A DNA stretch of 64,000 nt. Source: Lamellibrachia satsuma. Its lineage: Eukaryota; Annelida; Polychaeta; Sabellida; Siboglinidae. Position numbers and translations under genes: made by a program. Location of the stretch: positions 11,971,507 to 12,035,506 of the forward strand of contig BSQZ01000004.1 in the NCBI GenBank assembly GCA_033239005.1, written 5' to 3'. The notes beneath the pieces were generated by a model. It had not been told where the DNA came from and ran no database searches. It saw only the letters and a list, made by a program, of their open reading frames with translations. Positions 36,533-50,829 of the stretch are shown piece after piece; the first letter of the stretch is position 1, and each line of letters begins with the position of its first letter.

Positions 36533-37747
36533 TACCAAGTATCGAGAAAAAAAATACTTGGGTAGCTCAACTAACATAATGGTTCAACCAATACTGCCTT
36601 CCCTACAATTGTAGCTGTTCGCAGCACAACTTTAGGTGTTCGCAGCACTTTTGCACCAACCTTATGTTGTTAAGCTGTTACGTTGTTGGATGAAATGTTG
36701 ATCTTTGCAGTGGAGTATGTCTATTTTGCAAATACCTGTAGCTAGCTATACTTAGCATCAACTATAAGCAGTTTCCGCTGTACGCACATGAACACACAGA
36801 TACACCCACTACTTAAAGCAAATATGTTTTACCTAGCTGCAGGTTGCATTAATACACTTATCACACAATATGCATGTATGTAGATATTGTATAAATGTAT
36901 TATATATTTATTGTCACAAACAGGGGCGCTAAAATACAAACACGATTACTAAATGTCAATAAGCCAATAGCACTCATAAAGTCAACGTGAAGAAGAGAAT
37001 CGAGAATAGGTTCCGCACGAATTTCAACATTTGCCACATTGAGCTGCGATTCAAAAGATTACTACGGTGGCATCACGTGTATTGCACCATATTAGGATTA
37101 CATTCTTGATAAGTGCCAACACGACAACATGTCTAGCAGAGCATACTCGTTTAGCACACATTACCACCACCAGCACCTGTTCGTGCAAGCACGGTTTTCG
37201 GCAGACTGACAACCATTGGTTCTTGTGCAGTCATTTGGCAGCCAGAGGCGTCATGTGGGGCTGCAATACAAGCAATAGTTGAAGAACCACGACATTAATT
37301 ATTAAAGTATCGTCTCATTAAGATGGTCACTCTAATCAACAACTCGCTACGAATAATGCATACAGGCTTATTTTCCTAATCCTTTATACTATGCGCGTAT
37401 TCATGCAGTTCCTTTGTGCACAGACAAGATTCGGCTTAAAATACAGTCTAGCGTTGCGTCTTCATGCATCAGACATATAAGCATCTCTCAGTCGTAAATT
37501 GACCTTCCAGTCATGGCCTTGTAGATACATATACAAGTCTTGTTTTGGTTCCGCGATGATCTCTTCTTTTCACATGTAAACTTGGTAGTGTGTCCGCATT
37601 ACGTGTAATCTTGGAGTAGATGGTAGTAGATGGAAGGGCTTCATTTCTTTGGTAGACGAGCGAGTGCCCGTTATGTGTGCAGCGAGTGCAGAGGTAGGTA
37701 GTTAAATAATTAGGAGGAACAATTATGGACAAATGTACAATTTTGTG

Positions 37748-38010
<263 letters not shown>

Positions 38011-38410
38011 CGCATCTTGTAACGTGCTTCACCCCATCCAATATTGACAGGGCATTCGTTCGCATCCGATGAGGGATAAAAGGTCGGCATGACCAGAAAT
38101 TGCTCTGCTTCAAGGAATGTGCACTATACATCGTGATAAGTTACTGTGCAATTATGTCTTTATATGTACGCGGTAATACTTATTGGACATATATACGCAC
38201 GCACGCACGCACGCACGCACCTTCCACCATAAACTGGTGATAGCTTACCTGAAACCTCATTACGAAACCTTGCTAGACTGTTGTTGAGATTCCAGTTCTT
38301 CTATACGTTGCTGTTTCTTCAAATTATCAGACTTCAGTAGCTTCATCTGCTTCCAATAGTATACGTGGATATTGTTCTGCACAAACAAGACATGAGTGCG
38401 GTCATTTGAT

Positions 38411-38461
38411 GTGAGTGAGTGAGTGAGTGAGTGAGTGAGTGAGTGAGTGAATGAGTGAGTT
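38411..38461. repeat. (GTGA)n microsatellite
   Basis: About twelve GTGA units lie in the last intron of the copy 1 channel. The copy 2 counterpart at about 54286-54355 is longer and less regular. Confidence 0.9.
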
Positions 38462-39317
38462 GCGTACTTTAAGGGCATGTCAAGATTTGATTCGAATAGT
38501 TTATGGAGATGGTCAATTAAGGTCGCCATTCATTTAACTGTGTGACTGCGATTAATTAAATACATTGTTATATGCGTGTACCGCTTTGTGTGCGTGCGTA
38601 TACCTAAATAACGAATGCAACTTTAATGCGTAGATGCATATGTACAATGTACTGTTTACCAACTTTGTTGAATTAGGTTAAATATATTTTAACAAATTAA
38701 TTGTGTCAGCCTTTATGGTGATCACATAGAGTTCTCACCATTTTATTCTTAAGTAGATGGTGTACATTACGAAAGATGTCATCCATAGCTTCAGCTGCGT
38801 CATCTTCCACGGCCTTTCTCACGCGTCTTTCAAATGAATGTCTTGCTCTGCATAGTTTAACACTATTAGTTTCAGTGCACGTTTTCTTCGCGTTGTCTGA
38901 TTAGGGAATAAAATGCTGTTTGTTGATGTCACGAGAGTGTTACCAGCCAGATAACATCAAGAGTGCCGCACGAGTGATGTTATACGGCTGTTGACACTCG
39001 AGTGACATCAACAATCAGTATGTTATTCCCGTTATATAAGGCACATTAACACTTGATCATACCTTTTCACTTCCTACATTTGTAAATATTCTGCTTGGCT
39101 GGTTTCACGAAGCATTCCTACCGTACGAAGGAACTGATGCGGTCGTTTGACGCAAATTACGTGAATATGTTTGTGAACATCGAGTGGGTATCAACAAGGC
39201 TAGCCGTTGTATGACGTTTAATGACAATTTATGCTATGTTGAAAGCCATTTTGTTTAACAAGATTGTCATATATCATGCTATATGACATGCTATAATAAC
39301 ATAATACATTTGCATCG

Positions 39318-39563
39318 TTGATTTTTTTTAGTAGAGACATTATTAGCAGCTCTGTGTTAACTACTGTTAGTACTCCTTTACAAACAGTACAGGCTAATAG
39401 TATATGCTGCTCATATACCGGAACGTTTAATGCGACAAAACTGTTTTCAAGTAATGACATTCCGACAACTGACGATGACTTCGTTCCTGACACTAGTTGT
39501 TCGTCGAGAAACACCTTGCGCAGAGAAGTGGAAGCAGAGATGGCAAAAGCAGGATCTAGATGA
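39318..39563 (+). other. Antisense open frame in channel intron (copy 1)
   Basis: It encodes 81 residues including SSNDIPTTDDDFVPDTSCSS and a basic REVEAEMAKAGSR end. The copy 2 version (55094-55360) keeps the frame despite a 3-nt insertion (DFVAPDT). I do not recognise it. It could be an exon of an intronic gene or transposon, or chance. Confidence 0.2.
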
Positions 39564-41511
39564 AAAGAACTGGAAACACAAGCCCAAAACTATGTCCGAT
39601 GGAAAAGAGTTGTTAATTGCCTATGCTCCGCCAGGAAGTGAAAATGCTTAAGTCGAGAGTAATTAGTCATTGTGTACTGTACGCATAGAAGAATACAGGT
39701 TATTTTGCTTTTTTGCCAGCGCCATCTTGCTAAAAAAAAGGCGGGACCAGCGCATGCTCGGTCTACTTCCGATTGTGCGCACGCATTGATTCTAGAAATG
39801 AACATGCGCCTTGTGTGCCATTTGAACAAAATGGGGCCGTGAACATCAACTGGTCGTCTGGATGACTGGTCCCATGTTCACGATACTTCTACATTGGTGT
39901 TTATCCATTAATCTCCTTTTAAGATTATCGGTTAGATTTGACTTCCATATCTTCCCAAAGCTTTTGCAGGCTGCCTAGACTTTTGCAATTCCAGTACCAC
40001 AGTCCATGCATCTAGATATAAAAAATCCTCCTTTTTTTCTGTGCAGTTGTTTGGACAAGGGGTTATCAATGTTGAATGCAACTCGCTTTATGTGGGAAGA
40101 GTTCAGAGGAAGGCCAACTGAATTGCATGCTCATTCACATATGTATAGTAGGTCTTGGGATTGGTTGATTGTGTTAGGGTAAAACAAAATCAGAATTAGT
40201 TTTGCAGGATGCGTTCTGCTGTGTTGAGGTTTGAATATAAATCATGGTGTTCTAGAGGCATGCACAACAAGATAACTGTATTATTTTATAGATTTGTGTT
40301 ATTTAGATTTTATATATTTATACAGGATGACCGTGTGTCGCACAATATATACTGACCCGTCGTGACGTGGAAGACGCGTAGCGTATGTCGGATGTGTAGC
40401 CGCTTTCTTGTGACGATCCACAGTCGTGTTGCTAGCGGATGTCGTGCTGTCACTGTCACTCTTACTACTGTCATCAGTGGAATCTTCACAAACGTCACTG
40501 CCATCACACGAACAGTTGTCAGGGTCAGTGTCTTCTAAGTCAGTTTTCAGAAACAGCTGTGAGGTGCTGTCACTCTTCCACGGCGGGACACTGTCAGCAG
40601 TTATGTCTTTGGTATATTCGGTCTCATACTGGGCATCCAGAGGTTCCCACCGAGTCAGAATATTGTCCATCTTTGGCCAGCGCAAATAATTGAATATGCC
40701 GCATATGCTGTTACTGCTACTGTTTTCGTTCATACGTCCTCCGGACGAGCTGGGTTCTCCGGTCATTTGATACAACGCAGAAATATCTGGTTTCATTTTG
40801 GTTAACTTGGGTATGTATTTTTTCTTGACAACTTCTGTTTTAAGCAGCGCTTTTAATCGTTGCTGTGCACATCTCTTTATGTTAAGCTGAAAGATATGCT
40901 GAATGTAAATCAAGGTTGTTGCGCGAAAACTGCGTGCAGTATCCGAAAATATATCCTATTAATTTTTAACCGAATGCGAAAGACAGTGACGTAAAACAGC
41001 GATTTAACTCCGCTATTTTTAGCCATATAAGTAAATTTCTCGTGCGAATTAGCGAATAGTGCTTACCTCAGCGGTTGGGTAGTCTTTGAGAGCATCAAGC
41101 ACGTCTGTACGCAGCAGCACGAGTAGCTCAGAATAACCAACTGACCGGACATCCGCAATGCGTCTGACAGGCAAGCAGGCAACCAACTTCAGTCAACCCC
41201 ATATATGATAATAGTAAAGTAATGAGAAAAGAGCAAAATGCAGACCAACGAGACGATGGTATGATAAAACAAAGAATTATTCAGGAGCACTTTGGACCAG
41301 ACAAGCGAAAGATATATAAATATGGACATACTTAGCAGGAGTGCTACATATATTGCAGTAGATGGATCAGGTCTACGTGAAATATAAAATGTAAACACTT
41401 ACTCAAATTAGCAAACATTTGAATTACTGCGTGAAGATTATCTTTCATATGGTTCCACTACAGTCTATAGTCAGGTACTCAACAAAACTGCCCAAGTTTC
41501 AAAACAGGAGC

Positions 41512-41600
41512 TGGTAGACTCGAACCCCGGTCCCCTCGGTTGACACCGCCACCGCACTTCACGAATAGACGGTTAAAGTTCAAATACGACTATTCGTCCC
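41512..41600 (-). mobile_element. Possible tRNA-derived repeat (copy 1)
   Basis: On the - strand a B-box-like GGTTCGAGTCT (41526-41516) follows a G/C-rich arm-like stretch. The A box is weak and no cloverleaf closes. The counterpart is at 57326-57400, B box 57340-57330. It lies in the intron between exons 6 and 7... of the channel's binding domain region. Confidence 0.35.
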
Positions 41601-42029
41601 GTCCGGGCCCTTTCACATAAATATAGTCTAGGCCTACTACTGTACACGTTGCAACAGTTTAGAAATACCACGCGACAATGATAACAACAAAACAACGAAG
41701 CAAACTGAATAATGTAGTTAACATAACTTCGCATAATACCTGTTGACGCCACCGCTGATATTTAAGATGCCAATTTCTCCAAAGTAATCTCCAGACCCCA
41801 TTGTAGCTGCTACGTCACCATTAGCTCTGTAAACAGATCATCATTGGTCAGGCAAGGGCTGAAAGAAATTATATTTCCACATGAAGTAGAGTAAAAGCCC
41901 CGTCTCCTTCACATTGATTGCCGCATAACTAATATTGGCTATCATATTAAATCCTCATGACGATAATTAATATATCAATTGCATGAAATTATTTCCTATA
42001 AATCTTTCTGTCTCCCCCCCTCCCCTCTC

Positions 42030-42160
42030 TTCTCTCTCTCTCTCTCTCTCTCTCTCCTCTCTCTCTGTCACTTTCTCTCTCTCCCCCCTCTCTCTCTCCC
42101 TCTCTCTCCCCCCCTCTCTCTCTATCTTTCTTTCTCTGTCTCTCTCTCACTCAGTCACTC
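42030..42160. repeat. (CT)n-rich microsatellite
   Basis: An imperfect CT/CCCCT tract in the channel intron following the exon with the phosphate-binding half-site on the genome map. Copy 2 has a shorter version at about 57823-57950. Confidence 0.9.
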
Positions 42161-43642
42161 TATTGTGGAAATATTCTGAGCTACAATAAAACCAAGCACA
42201 TATGCTTACTGTATTACTTCGAGCGTGCCTTCAGATATGATAAACATATCTCGGGCTACTTCCCCTTTCCGACACACCAAATCCCCGGAGTTAAGATGAA
42301 CGCCTGCATCTTGAGTACAACATCGTGCAGAAAGTCTCACAGTTTTGGAAGACTTTCACCTGCAGTAAAATAGGTGCACATACGCACGTGCGCCATCATA
42401 TCTTTCTTCTTACCTCGATCACATCGTAACACTATGAAATGAAGCGCAATTACATCATTGCAAATATCAATTATGTATTAATTAATATAAAATTGGTCTA
42501 CCCGATTGATACATTTCCTGTTTTGTCCAAACGAATCCATTGTCCTTGTCATTGTCTAACTGCACTGCATATATATACGTTTCCAAGTTGCTACATTAAC
42601 AACACTGTCTTTTTCTCAAAAAAATCATTCGCATTATTTGTATCAAAACTATGCAACGTTCTGCACAGAAATGACTGCACCTTCTTAAGCGTTTCAAGGT
42701 TGACGTGGAGTGCAAGTTCTGTCTTGAGCTTGTCTGGAAGCAAGCCCAGAGACTTTACGTCACCACCTCCGTTTATTCGTCCCCTGTAATGAATGTGCAA
42801 TCAGGGCAATTTAAAAAAAGTTATATAATAATATATATAATAATAATTATATTCATTATTATCATCATAAGCACCGTGATCATCATAAACATCAATGTAA
42901 GGAAGAGGTTATTAAGAGAGAAGTACGGGAGGACGGGGAGTCGTGGAGAGCTGTGTTTCATGAAGGTATTTCTAGGATTGAGAATATACGTGGCCACTCA
43001 CATGTCGGGAATGTACACACAACGGGTTGGGGAGTTAGAGCAAGCGATATAATGAAGAATAACGTTCTGAACTGGGCCATTAAACGAGTGTTGAAGATTA
43101 GGCAGCATCGAAGCCGAAATACCATGTAGCCAACAACGCGGTGGGGTATCTTGCAACATCGGTATTGAGTTCCATGTTGATTAAATGAAACATATTTCAC
43201 CCATCTTTTATAACAGTCGTTACGAGAATCTGAATCTACTACTGGGTGGCATCTAATAAAGCAAACAATACTCTCACTTTTCAATATTAATTGGATTACC
43301 TGGACAAAGCGTAGTTGTACCAGCGCTGTACACGATGTTGCAAACCAGTTGGCACTTTGTTCTCATGCATGTACGTCTTAGCGCCATCCTGCCGGCAGAA
43401 ACAATATATCATGCAATATCATAGGTGCAAACTCTTGCGGTTCACCCGTAACTCTTAGGTACAAATCATTATACTTTGCACACGTGCCGTCTGTTGTGAT
43501 TTATCCGTAATTCCAACGGAGTTTCTTAAATGTGATAATTTTACGTGCTCATATGTGACATTCCTTGCGGTCTTGTTTGTCTTGAACAAATCTTTTTTTG
43601 TACTATTGGACACGGCCCGCGTTTATTGAATAGCATATATAA

Positions 43643-43951
43643 GTTTCCATGGATACGGTTAAAGGATCCGTGCAATAACGCATCCTTGCTTGACCCATAT
43701 TCTAATGGTGAAAGGCTCCGTTTCAGTCCCATTGTAGCAGTCTGCGGTCATGTTGTCATGAAGAAATCGCAGGATGGTGATGAAGTTGGCAGGACTCCCA
43801 AACCTGGACAAAACCTTCCATGCAGAGGGCTTCACGATTGATGAAGTCGAAGGTCATAAATAGTTCCCAGTTTTTTTCACAGTTTTTCTGAATTTGTCGA
43901 GCCACGAATATCACATCGGTGGTTCCTCGAAATGGTCTAAAGCCACACTGC
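43643..43951 (-). mobile_element. LINE RT fragment, RTE/CR1-like family (copy 1)
   Basis: Read leftward, the sequence gives CGFRPSRGTTDV-like text, then VARQIQKNCEKTG, then after frame breaks ITILRFLHDNMTADCYNGTE and WVKQGCVIA. These are RT motifs (FR..R.T.D.I...RQ, QGC). Stops and frame changes are present. It lies in an intron of the channel and is also in copy 2. Confidence 0.75.
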
Positions 43952-44754
43952 GTTAAATATCGTTAGTTAGGTTAGTTTGGTGTAATGTACTTTAGAAAGG
44001 AACAGCAACAGTAAGGCATTCTTACCAAGAGACGCTCGAATTCCACACGAGCTGCATTTTTATTTGCAATTACGCTGCCAACCTGACCTGGAAGCATATG
44101 CACATTTATATTAATGAACAAATTATTAAAATAAAGAGGTCAAAATAGGCACAAGAACATCGACAACGGTTGGAAAGTTGACACGCTCGAGCTGTAAATT
44201 TTTATTACCGGCACATGTCAACATATTGCTACACAACACCATACTACACATAACGATAAACAACATATACTTGTAAATATATATGATGTTTTTACGTAAA
44301 CCCTTCAACAATGATAAACATATAATAGTGTTTATTATTAAAACAGCGACATTAGAAACAAAAACTCACCCACAATAGCCGCAAAAACAAACACACCAAT
44401 CAGATAGCTGCCAATGGTAAATACGTACCTAAAAAAGAACTATTAGAGAGATCAATTGTATTTACACATCATCAGTTCTGTCGACACAATAACCTATTAA
44501 AGAGATCAATCAATCGACATAGTAATGACATCCGCTGCAGTTCAACCATTTCTTGTTGTTGCACGCACGCACGCAAGCAAGCACACACGCACGCACGCAC
44601 GCACGCATGCACGCGGCCCAAGCCGCAGTGTTTAATTTCGTTTCAGCCCAGGTCCATAAAATGTAGACCATGGCCCTGCCCCAGGCAGTATTGTGCACAC
44701 ATTTTCACATGTATTCCTTGTGGTTACCAAACATGAAACTATTAATCACAGCCT

Positions 44755-46210
44755 GCAGGGGCGGATCCAGGGTTTAGAAAAAGCGGGGGTCTTTTAATGT
44801 ATGAAGCGCCGAAGGGGCGAAACGAGGCGCACAGCGCCTCGTGGGTGGGGGTTGGTGTAGGAGGGGGGTATCCGCCTTTCCCACCAATTTGACGTTTTTT
44901 TAGACAAACCACTTGAAAGTGTGTAATTTGGGACACCAATAATCTGGTTTTGATCGAGTAAGGGCGTAAAGTAATCATCCCAAAATTCAGACATGCGACT
45001 TCGTACGATTTTTCCCATTACAATACGGATTTTTGGGAGGAATACGGCATTCGGCCGTGTCCTGTTTTAATACCGATTTGCTGAAAATATAAAAATCGTG
45101 ATAAAGTAGTTCTATATATTTTCTTGTATTCGTCACATAAGTATAACTTCGAATGTCAAATTTACAGTAGACAAGGTGCAAATACTTTTGAGTCTAGAGT
45201 TTTGGGAAAACGCAGCGGATTTTGCTTCATTTACACCTGTAGGTAGGCCTATTCCAATGAAGAAAATGCGGTGTATCTGAAAATGTCCAAACGAAAAGAG
45301 AACATTAAACATCAGTCATGTGCCATTTATTGTAATATTGACTAAAACAACTATAGTAATAAAAATTTTAATAAAAACGAGTATGCTACAATTGCCTAAA
45401 CAACACGTAATTAACTCTGTATCGGTATTATTGTAAACTACAGGAACGGTAGTGTAGTAATAATAAAAAATATATATTTATTCGTACGACAATGTGTACA
45501 ATTCAATTACAATTGAAGTATCTTTGCACGAAGAGATGCTAACACGTCTTTGATTAAAACAAATACTACACGCATTCTCTATATTATTCAGCACATCCTT
45601 TGCCAACGAAACTGTGCTTAATAGTTTCTCATTCAGCCCCTTCTGATAGTGGTTCTGATAAAAATACACCACTCCGCTTGGTTTTGTGTAAAAATTAGCT
45701 CACTGACAGCATAATGTGATTTTAAAACGTATATGACTTGTTATAATGATTAACATATTCAAAAACGTTGATGATACCATAGGATATTTTACATTTTTAC
45801 CTGTAAAAATGCCAAATGTTATTTTGAAAGTCCGATCTGCAGATTGCGCAGATCTAGCAACTGCACCCAACACGTCTATGAGCGCCAAACATTCCCGTAG
45901 TATGTTAAATCTTTCGCGGGGAGACGTGGTGTACACGTGCGTGCGGTGTGCGTGTGCAGTGAATCTATGAACGACGTCACCGATAATGCAAAGAATAACT
46001 TATGGATCCCCTGGACGCCAAGTACATCGCATGTGCTAGATCGGTGTCTGAAAACGTCGGACTGCTACTTAAGAATTCGTACGTATTAAGCGACAATTTT
46101 GACCTTTAGTTGTTTCTTGGCAATGCCTTTGTCCCACGTTGATATGCAATTGCAATGGATTTTTGGTACTCAAAAAGGGGGTCCGGACCCCCTGGATCCG
46201 TCTATGGCCT
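44755..46210. mobile_element. Putative hAT-like element in first intron (copy 1)
   Basis: The left end has CAGGGGCGGATCCAGG and the right end has its inverted counterpart (CCTGGATCCGTCTATGGCCTG), with a perfect 16-bp palindrome GGGGGTCCGGACCCCC just inside the right end. No clean 8-bp duplication was found. A CpG-rich patch with a - strand open frame lies inside. Copy 2 equivalent: about 60750-62200. Confidence 0.45.
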
Positions 46211-47703
46211 GTATCATACATGTCTTAATTTGGCTAAAGTTACTGTGATACATCTCAAAGGTAGCAAAGTAAGTACAATTATCTACAGTATATTTACGAC
46301 GCCTGTACGAAGACAAAAAGAAACATGGTACTTACTCGATGTTACTCTCTGGCGAGGGTAGATCTCCAATTGTAGTGAGAGTCAAGGTGGCCCAGTACAT
46401 TGACTTCAGATACTTCCGCCACACTGATGCGTACGCGTCCACTGGTGGGGGATAAGACCACCCGCCTACGTAGTTTTCTGCCCTCGAGATCATGTAGTAA
46501 AATGCAGCAAACCAGTGAGATGCGAGAAAGAGGACGTGTGTAAGATTGACGACTCGCCACAAATTGGGGTACGCTGATCTCATTCCAACTATGTACATGA
46601 ACTGATATGTCCGATAAATCTTGAAGAACCTTTGAAATCGCATAATTGGGTGAATGCCTATGTAGAATTGCAGCAAGTCTAACGGTGTCAGTGATATCAG
46701 GTCCACTATAAACTTTGAAGAGCTGGTGTAATGGTTTAATAGTGAGCGAGTTTCGCACACTACCAGGCCCATTTCTAGATATGCAGTACGCATTTGCACG
46801 GCAATGTCGGCCAGATATATTAAGTCAGCAAAGATATCGGTAGCATACCAAAGTGTTTCATATCCTATCATGATATCAGTGAATGCTTCACGGGCAATGG
46901 TTGTCCATAGATTATAGACGACTGATAGTGTGATTATAAACAGCCACCCGTACATCACATTTCTTTCGGGAGAAATTACATACGCATTGCATCGGTGTGA
47001 TGATAAAGTACCTTCTTTAATAGTAATGTTTGATAGTCTAGGTGTTGCAAGTTTAAAATTGTATTCATTACACGCGTGTTGAAAAGAAAATCGTTGTAGG
47101 AATGTATCCGACAGACTTAATACTCTCTTTTGATGACCCTTTCCAACCGATAGTTTGATCTTATTCCAACGTGATTGCGCTATCTTCCGTTTTGCACTTT
47201 CCTTTGAGGTTTCGTTGACTGGGATCATTGTGTTTCTCCGTTTTCCTGTCACGGCACTGTACTAGATATTCTGCTGCTCATAAATGTTGGCTGTAACGTT
47301 GTAGATGCTTTTCTAGTAACCTGAATTTTGACTTCTGTTGGCTTGGGTTCGCTAACACTGGGTTTGTCTTGTAATTTGTACACCTGTTCTTCCAGATCCT
47401 CTGAAGTCGGACTGTCTTCGTCAGTGACTGGCGGCGTTTGTGATTTAACCTTTTTACGTCTACGCGACGTTTTAATGGTTTTCTTTTACGGACGAGGTGA
47501 CCCAACGACCTCTTACTGAAATCGACATCGACATCGATCAAACCGCCAATGTCGTCATCTACTCTGGACGGCCGCCTCATCCCACTAAATATGTTACGTT
47601 GTCCGCTGTCTTCTGTTGCTCCATCCATCTGTATCATCACCACATTAGGCTTTGCTTCGTCGTCGTGTGCGGCGCTCATTCTCCAGCTTCCAGCTATGCT
47701 CGC

Positions 47704-47825
47704 TGCTGGAAGTATAACATAATAAGTCAAACAGAATAACTATAACAGAATAAGTCAAACAGAATTAACTATAACAGTATAAGTCAAACAGAATAAGTAT
47801 AACAGAATAAGTCAAATAGAATCGT
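47704..47825. repeat. AGTCAAACAGAATAACTATA tandem repeat (copy 1)
   Basis: Repeats of 20-22 bp lie directly upstream of the channel exon 1. On the gene strand they form pyrimidine-rich TTATTCTGTT tracts that end TTCCAG, which could serve as an intron acceptor. Confidence 0.75.
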
Positions 47826-49551
47826 CATGAAAACTGTGAACTGAACTGGGAGCTTGCTTCTTGCGGTACGACATGCGCAGAGATTCTTTACCCAGCTAAC
47901 AATATTCAACGTTCTTAGACTGGTTATGGATACGTGTGAAAGGAACGTTCTGGGAACGGCCCCATGGAACGTTTTATGCACGTTCCCCAAACGTATAAAA
48001 CCTTGAGGGAAGCTTAAACGAACTTACAAAATCTTCAGAGAATATTCAATGCTTATAAAACGCACACCATGATAATACTTTTAATCATTTTTAATAATGC
48101 TTGTATTGGAATCCGGCGCATTATTCCACATAACCAGAGTCTCTTGCGCAATAAAATGTGTGATAATTATTTTAGCATGTTCACCGCGTCAAATCTATGC
48201 AGTTGCCTAGTAATAACAGTCAATTACAACGTAACTCATATTCCTGTCACCTAGTACACGTATTGTATTCTAAACTATATTGTAGTGACACACAGTAACC
48301 TTTGTTTCCATAGAGTTCTCAAGTCGCGAAGAACTCATCAATATTGACGGTATTCCTGCTTATTGTAATGTGTACGGGGAATATTCTATATAGCAACACC
48401 ATAATGGCGGACTCCGAATGTTATCAAGACATATCCCAATTTAAATCGCATACAGTTGTACACAAAATACACAACTGTGTGCAAATGAAATATAGTTAGA
48501 AAAAAATTTTTTTTCTATCATGCCCGTCGTGGGGTTTTTGAAAAGAGGGTTTCGGCGTACACAATCAGCCGGGGATTTCTGGGATGATTTCTAAAAAAAA
48601 TCTACAGTTAAGCAAATTCTCTCAAAAGGGGGGTTTCAAACAGGGGGGTATGTGTATAAAACTGCTTTACGTATCACAAGGTGCCAAATGCTATGATGCA
48701 ACATGTCGTAAACAACAATGGCGTTGGCCTGCATACCAATCGTTTATGCCGCTCCTCGACTGTACATTTTGAATTTATAATCAAGTTGTGGCAGTGGTGA
48801 CATGATGAGTGGCGCCACGGTCGGAGAATGCACGTAGGTCACGTAATATCAAATAGACAGTGGATATAACGGAGGGGCGGGCATGACGGAGGGGCGGGCA
48901 TGACGAGGAAGGGAGTGAGGAAGTGAGGGAGAAAAATGGACACGCTTCTGAATACCTTCAATCTATTTCCTTGTGAGCGGACAATGGGTTCCTCACCTGC
49001 GCGCGGTGTGCCCTCTGTTATCCACCTTTCTTACTATTTCGTGAATCCTAATTAGCTTGTGAAATCTACAAATGCATACAGTACACAATATAAATGAATA
49101 TCACAAACAGTACCACTCCGTGCAGTATACCTATACGGTAGCCTTGAAAATATATTATACTAGACTACATAATATACTGTGAGTGCGTCCTTGTTCCGAT
49201 TACTAGTTAGCACATTCACATTCACCTTGGCCTCTTACTGAGGCTATTGATCAATGGCGTATCTGGGGGGAGGCATTTGGCCAATACCCCCTTTGGCTTG
49301 AACTTTTTTGAATTTTTACCGTATTTTCCCGCCGCTACATGGGAGACTAGGCTGGCACCCTTTTATCCTCTCCCTTTGCGAAATCCTAGACATTCTGTTG
49401 GTATTAATTGTTGTTTGAACATTTTGAATTGGCGTCTTGCGAGTATTAGCATGTACCGATCAGGTGTGTTATCTGTTGTGCCTAGTTTATGATTGTGTAG
49501 TCGTGGGAATACGTCATCATATTATTGCCACGCCATTTTTACCTCCCGAAC

Positions 49552-49948
<397 letters not shown>

Positions 49949-50829
49949 CATGCAATCCAATTTGGCATTTATTGACACATGTCTACGGTAGTAACCTTAT
50001 GAGCAAGATATTAGGGTTCCAGGAAAAGCTACCAAGTGTGTTATTTAAAGAAAAAATGTGTTCCATCTTCATGCCCATCCTTATGGGATTCGGGAGGTAA
50101 AATGAAGCCCTCTTTTTTGAGAGGAGTGTGTATACCTGTAAAAAATATCAACAATCATCCCAGAAATCCCCGTCTGGTTTTGTGCATCCGAACCCCTCTT
50201 TTCAAAACGGGTCTGATTCAATAGTTAATCCAATTATCATATGAAATGTGAAAATCTGTATTTCGGATGGTAATTCTAGAATCCGATTGCAATTATTCCT
50301 GTTAATATTAAACACCAGGGGATATTATGGTGCCGTAACAGTAGCTACTTTGTTAGTCAAGCCAATTACAGTGGTTAACATTTATCATGTTTCATAATCT
50401 ACCTACTGGCATATTAGTGTCGGTAAGTGACACTGTTCTGGCTTTTGAAAGTGGAAGCCACTGTAAATATTTAATGCACTCAGTGTCGAGTAGTACATTG
50501 GCAATGTGTTGGTATCTACCTTATATAAGCGCATATACGAACCGGATATCAATTAACGTATCCGTAATATGGCATCCGACATCATCAGTATCGTCGAAGT
50601 CATGACAGATGTTTCTTGTATTTACCAGTTCAAGAATTTAACAAGATTTAACAAGATTGCCATCCATGTTATATGTATGTTATATTCTTTCCTAATCAAC
50701 CCAAGAATTAATTTTATTACCCTTTGAAGCTGTAATACCACACTGCTCTGAAACTTTCATATAAGCACTAATTGTTACTCACAAGTCCTTTTCTTTTACG
50801 ATAGTACCTAGAACAGTATCTCACATTGT

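Larger units (their letters stand above)
33725..36603. mobile_element. MITE-like element, copy A2 (interrupted)
   Basis: It is the same family as 7043-7970, in opposite orientation. Left end GGGGAAAGCATTGTTAGTTG, right end the inverted complement, flanked by TA on each side. A pogo-like element at 34372-36532 interrupts it. Across the insertion the sequence resumes exactly where copy A1 continues (AATCACAATTA then CAAGTATCGAGAAAAA versus CTAAAAGTTTCGAAAAA), which dates A2 as older. Confidence 0.8.
38260..47730 (-). pseudogene. CNGL-type channel, copy 1 (frameshifted)
   Basis: Eleven exons match copy 2: 47730-46336, 44428-44370, 44087-44026, 43388-43300, 42783-42681, 42359-42210, 41826-41740, 41163-41067, 40886-40357, 38847-38739 and 38376-38260. 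Splice sites are GT-AG throughout. Exon 1 has two 1-nt losses (near 47469 and 47252). Exon 6 is 150 nt instead of 155 (a 4-nt loss near 42330 and a 1-nt loss near 42288), giving a stop after about 22 codons inside the cyclic nucleotide-binding domain. Other exons keep length and frame. It could be a recent pseudogene, or a haplotype or assembly artefact of copy 2. Confidence 0.8.

Noticed and set aside
40426..40693. Ser/Leu- and Cys/His-rich + strand frames (also 56223-56490)
   Set aside because: They are antisense shadows of channel exon 9, whose Ser/Asp-rich codons give these patterns.
41979..42189. Ser/Leu-rich frames over the CT tract
   Set aside because: Low-complexity translation of a microsatellite.
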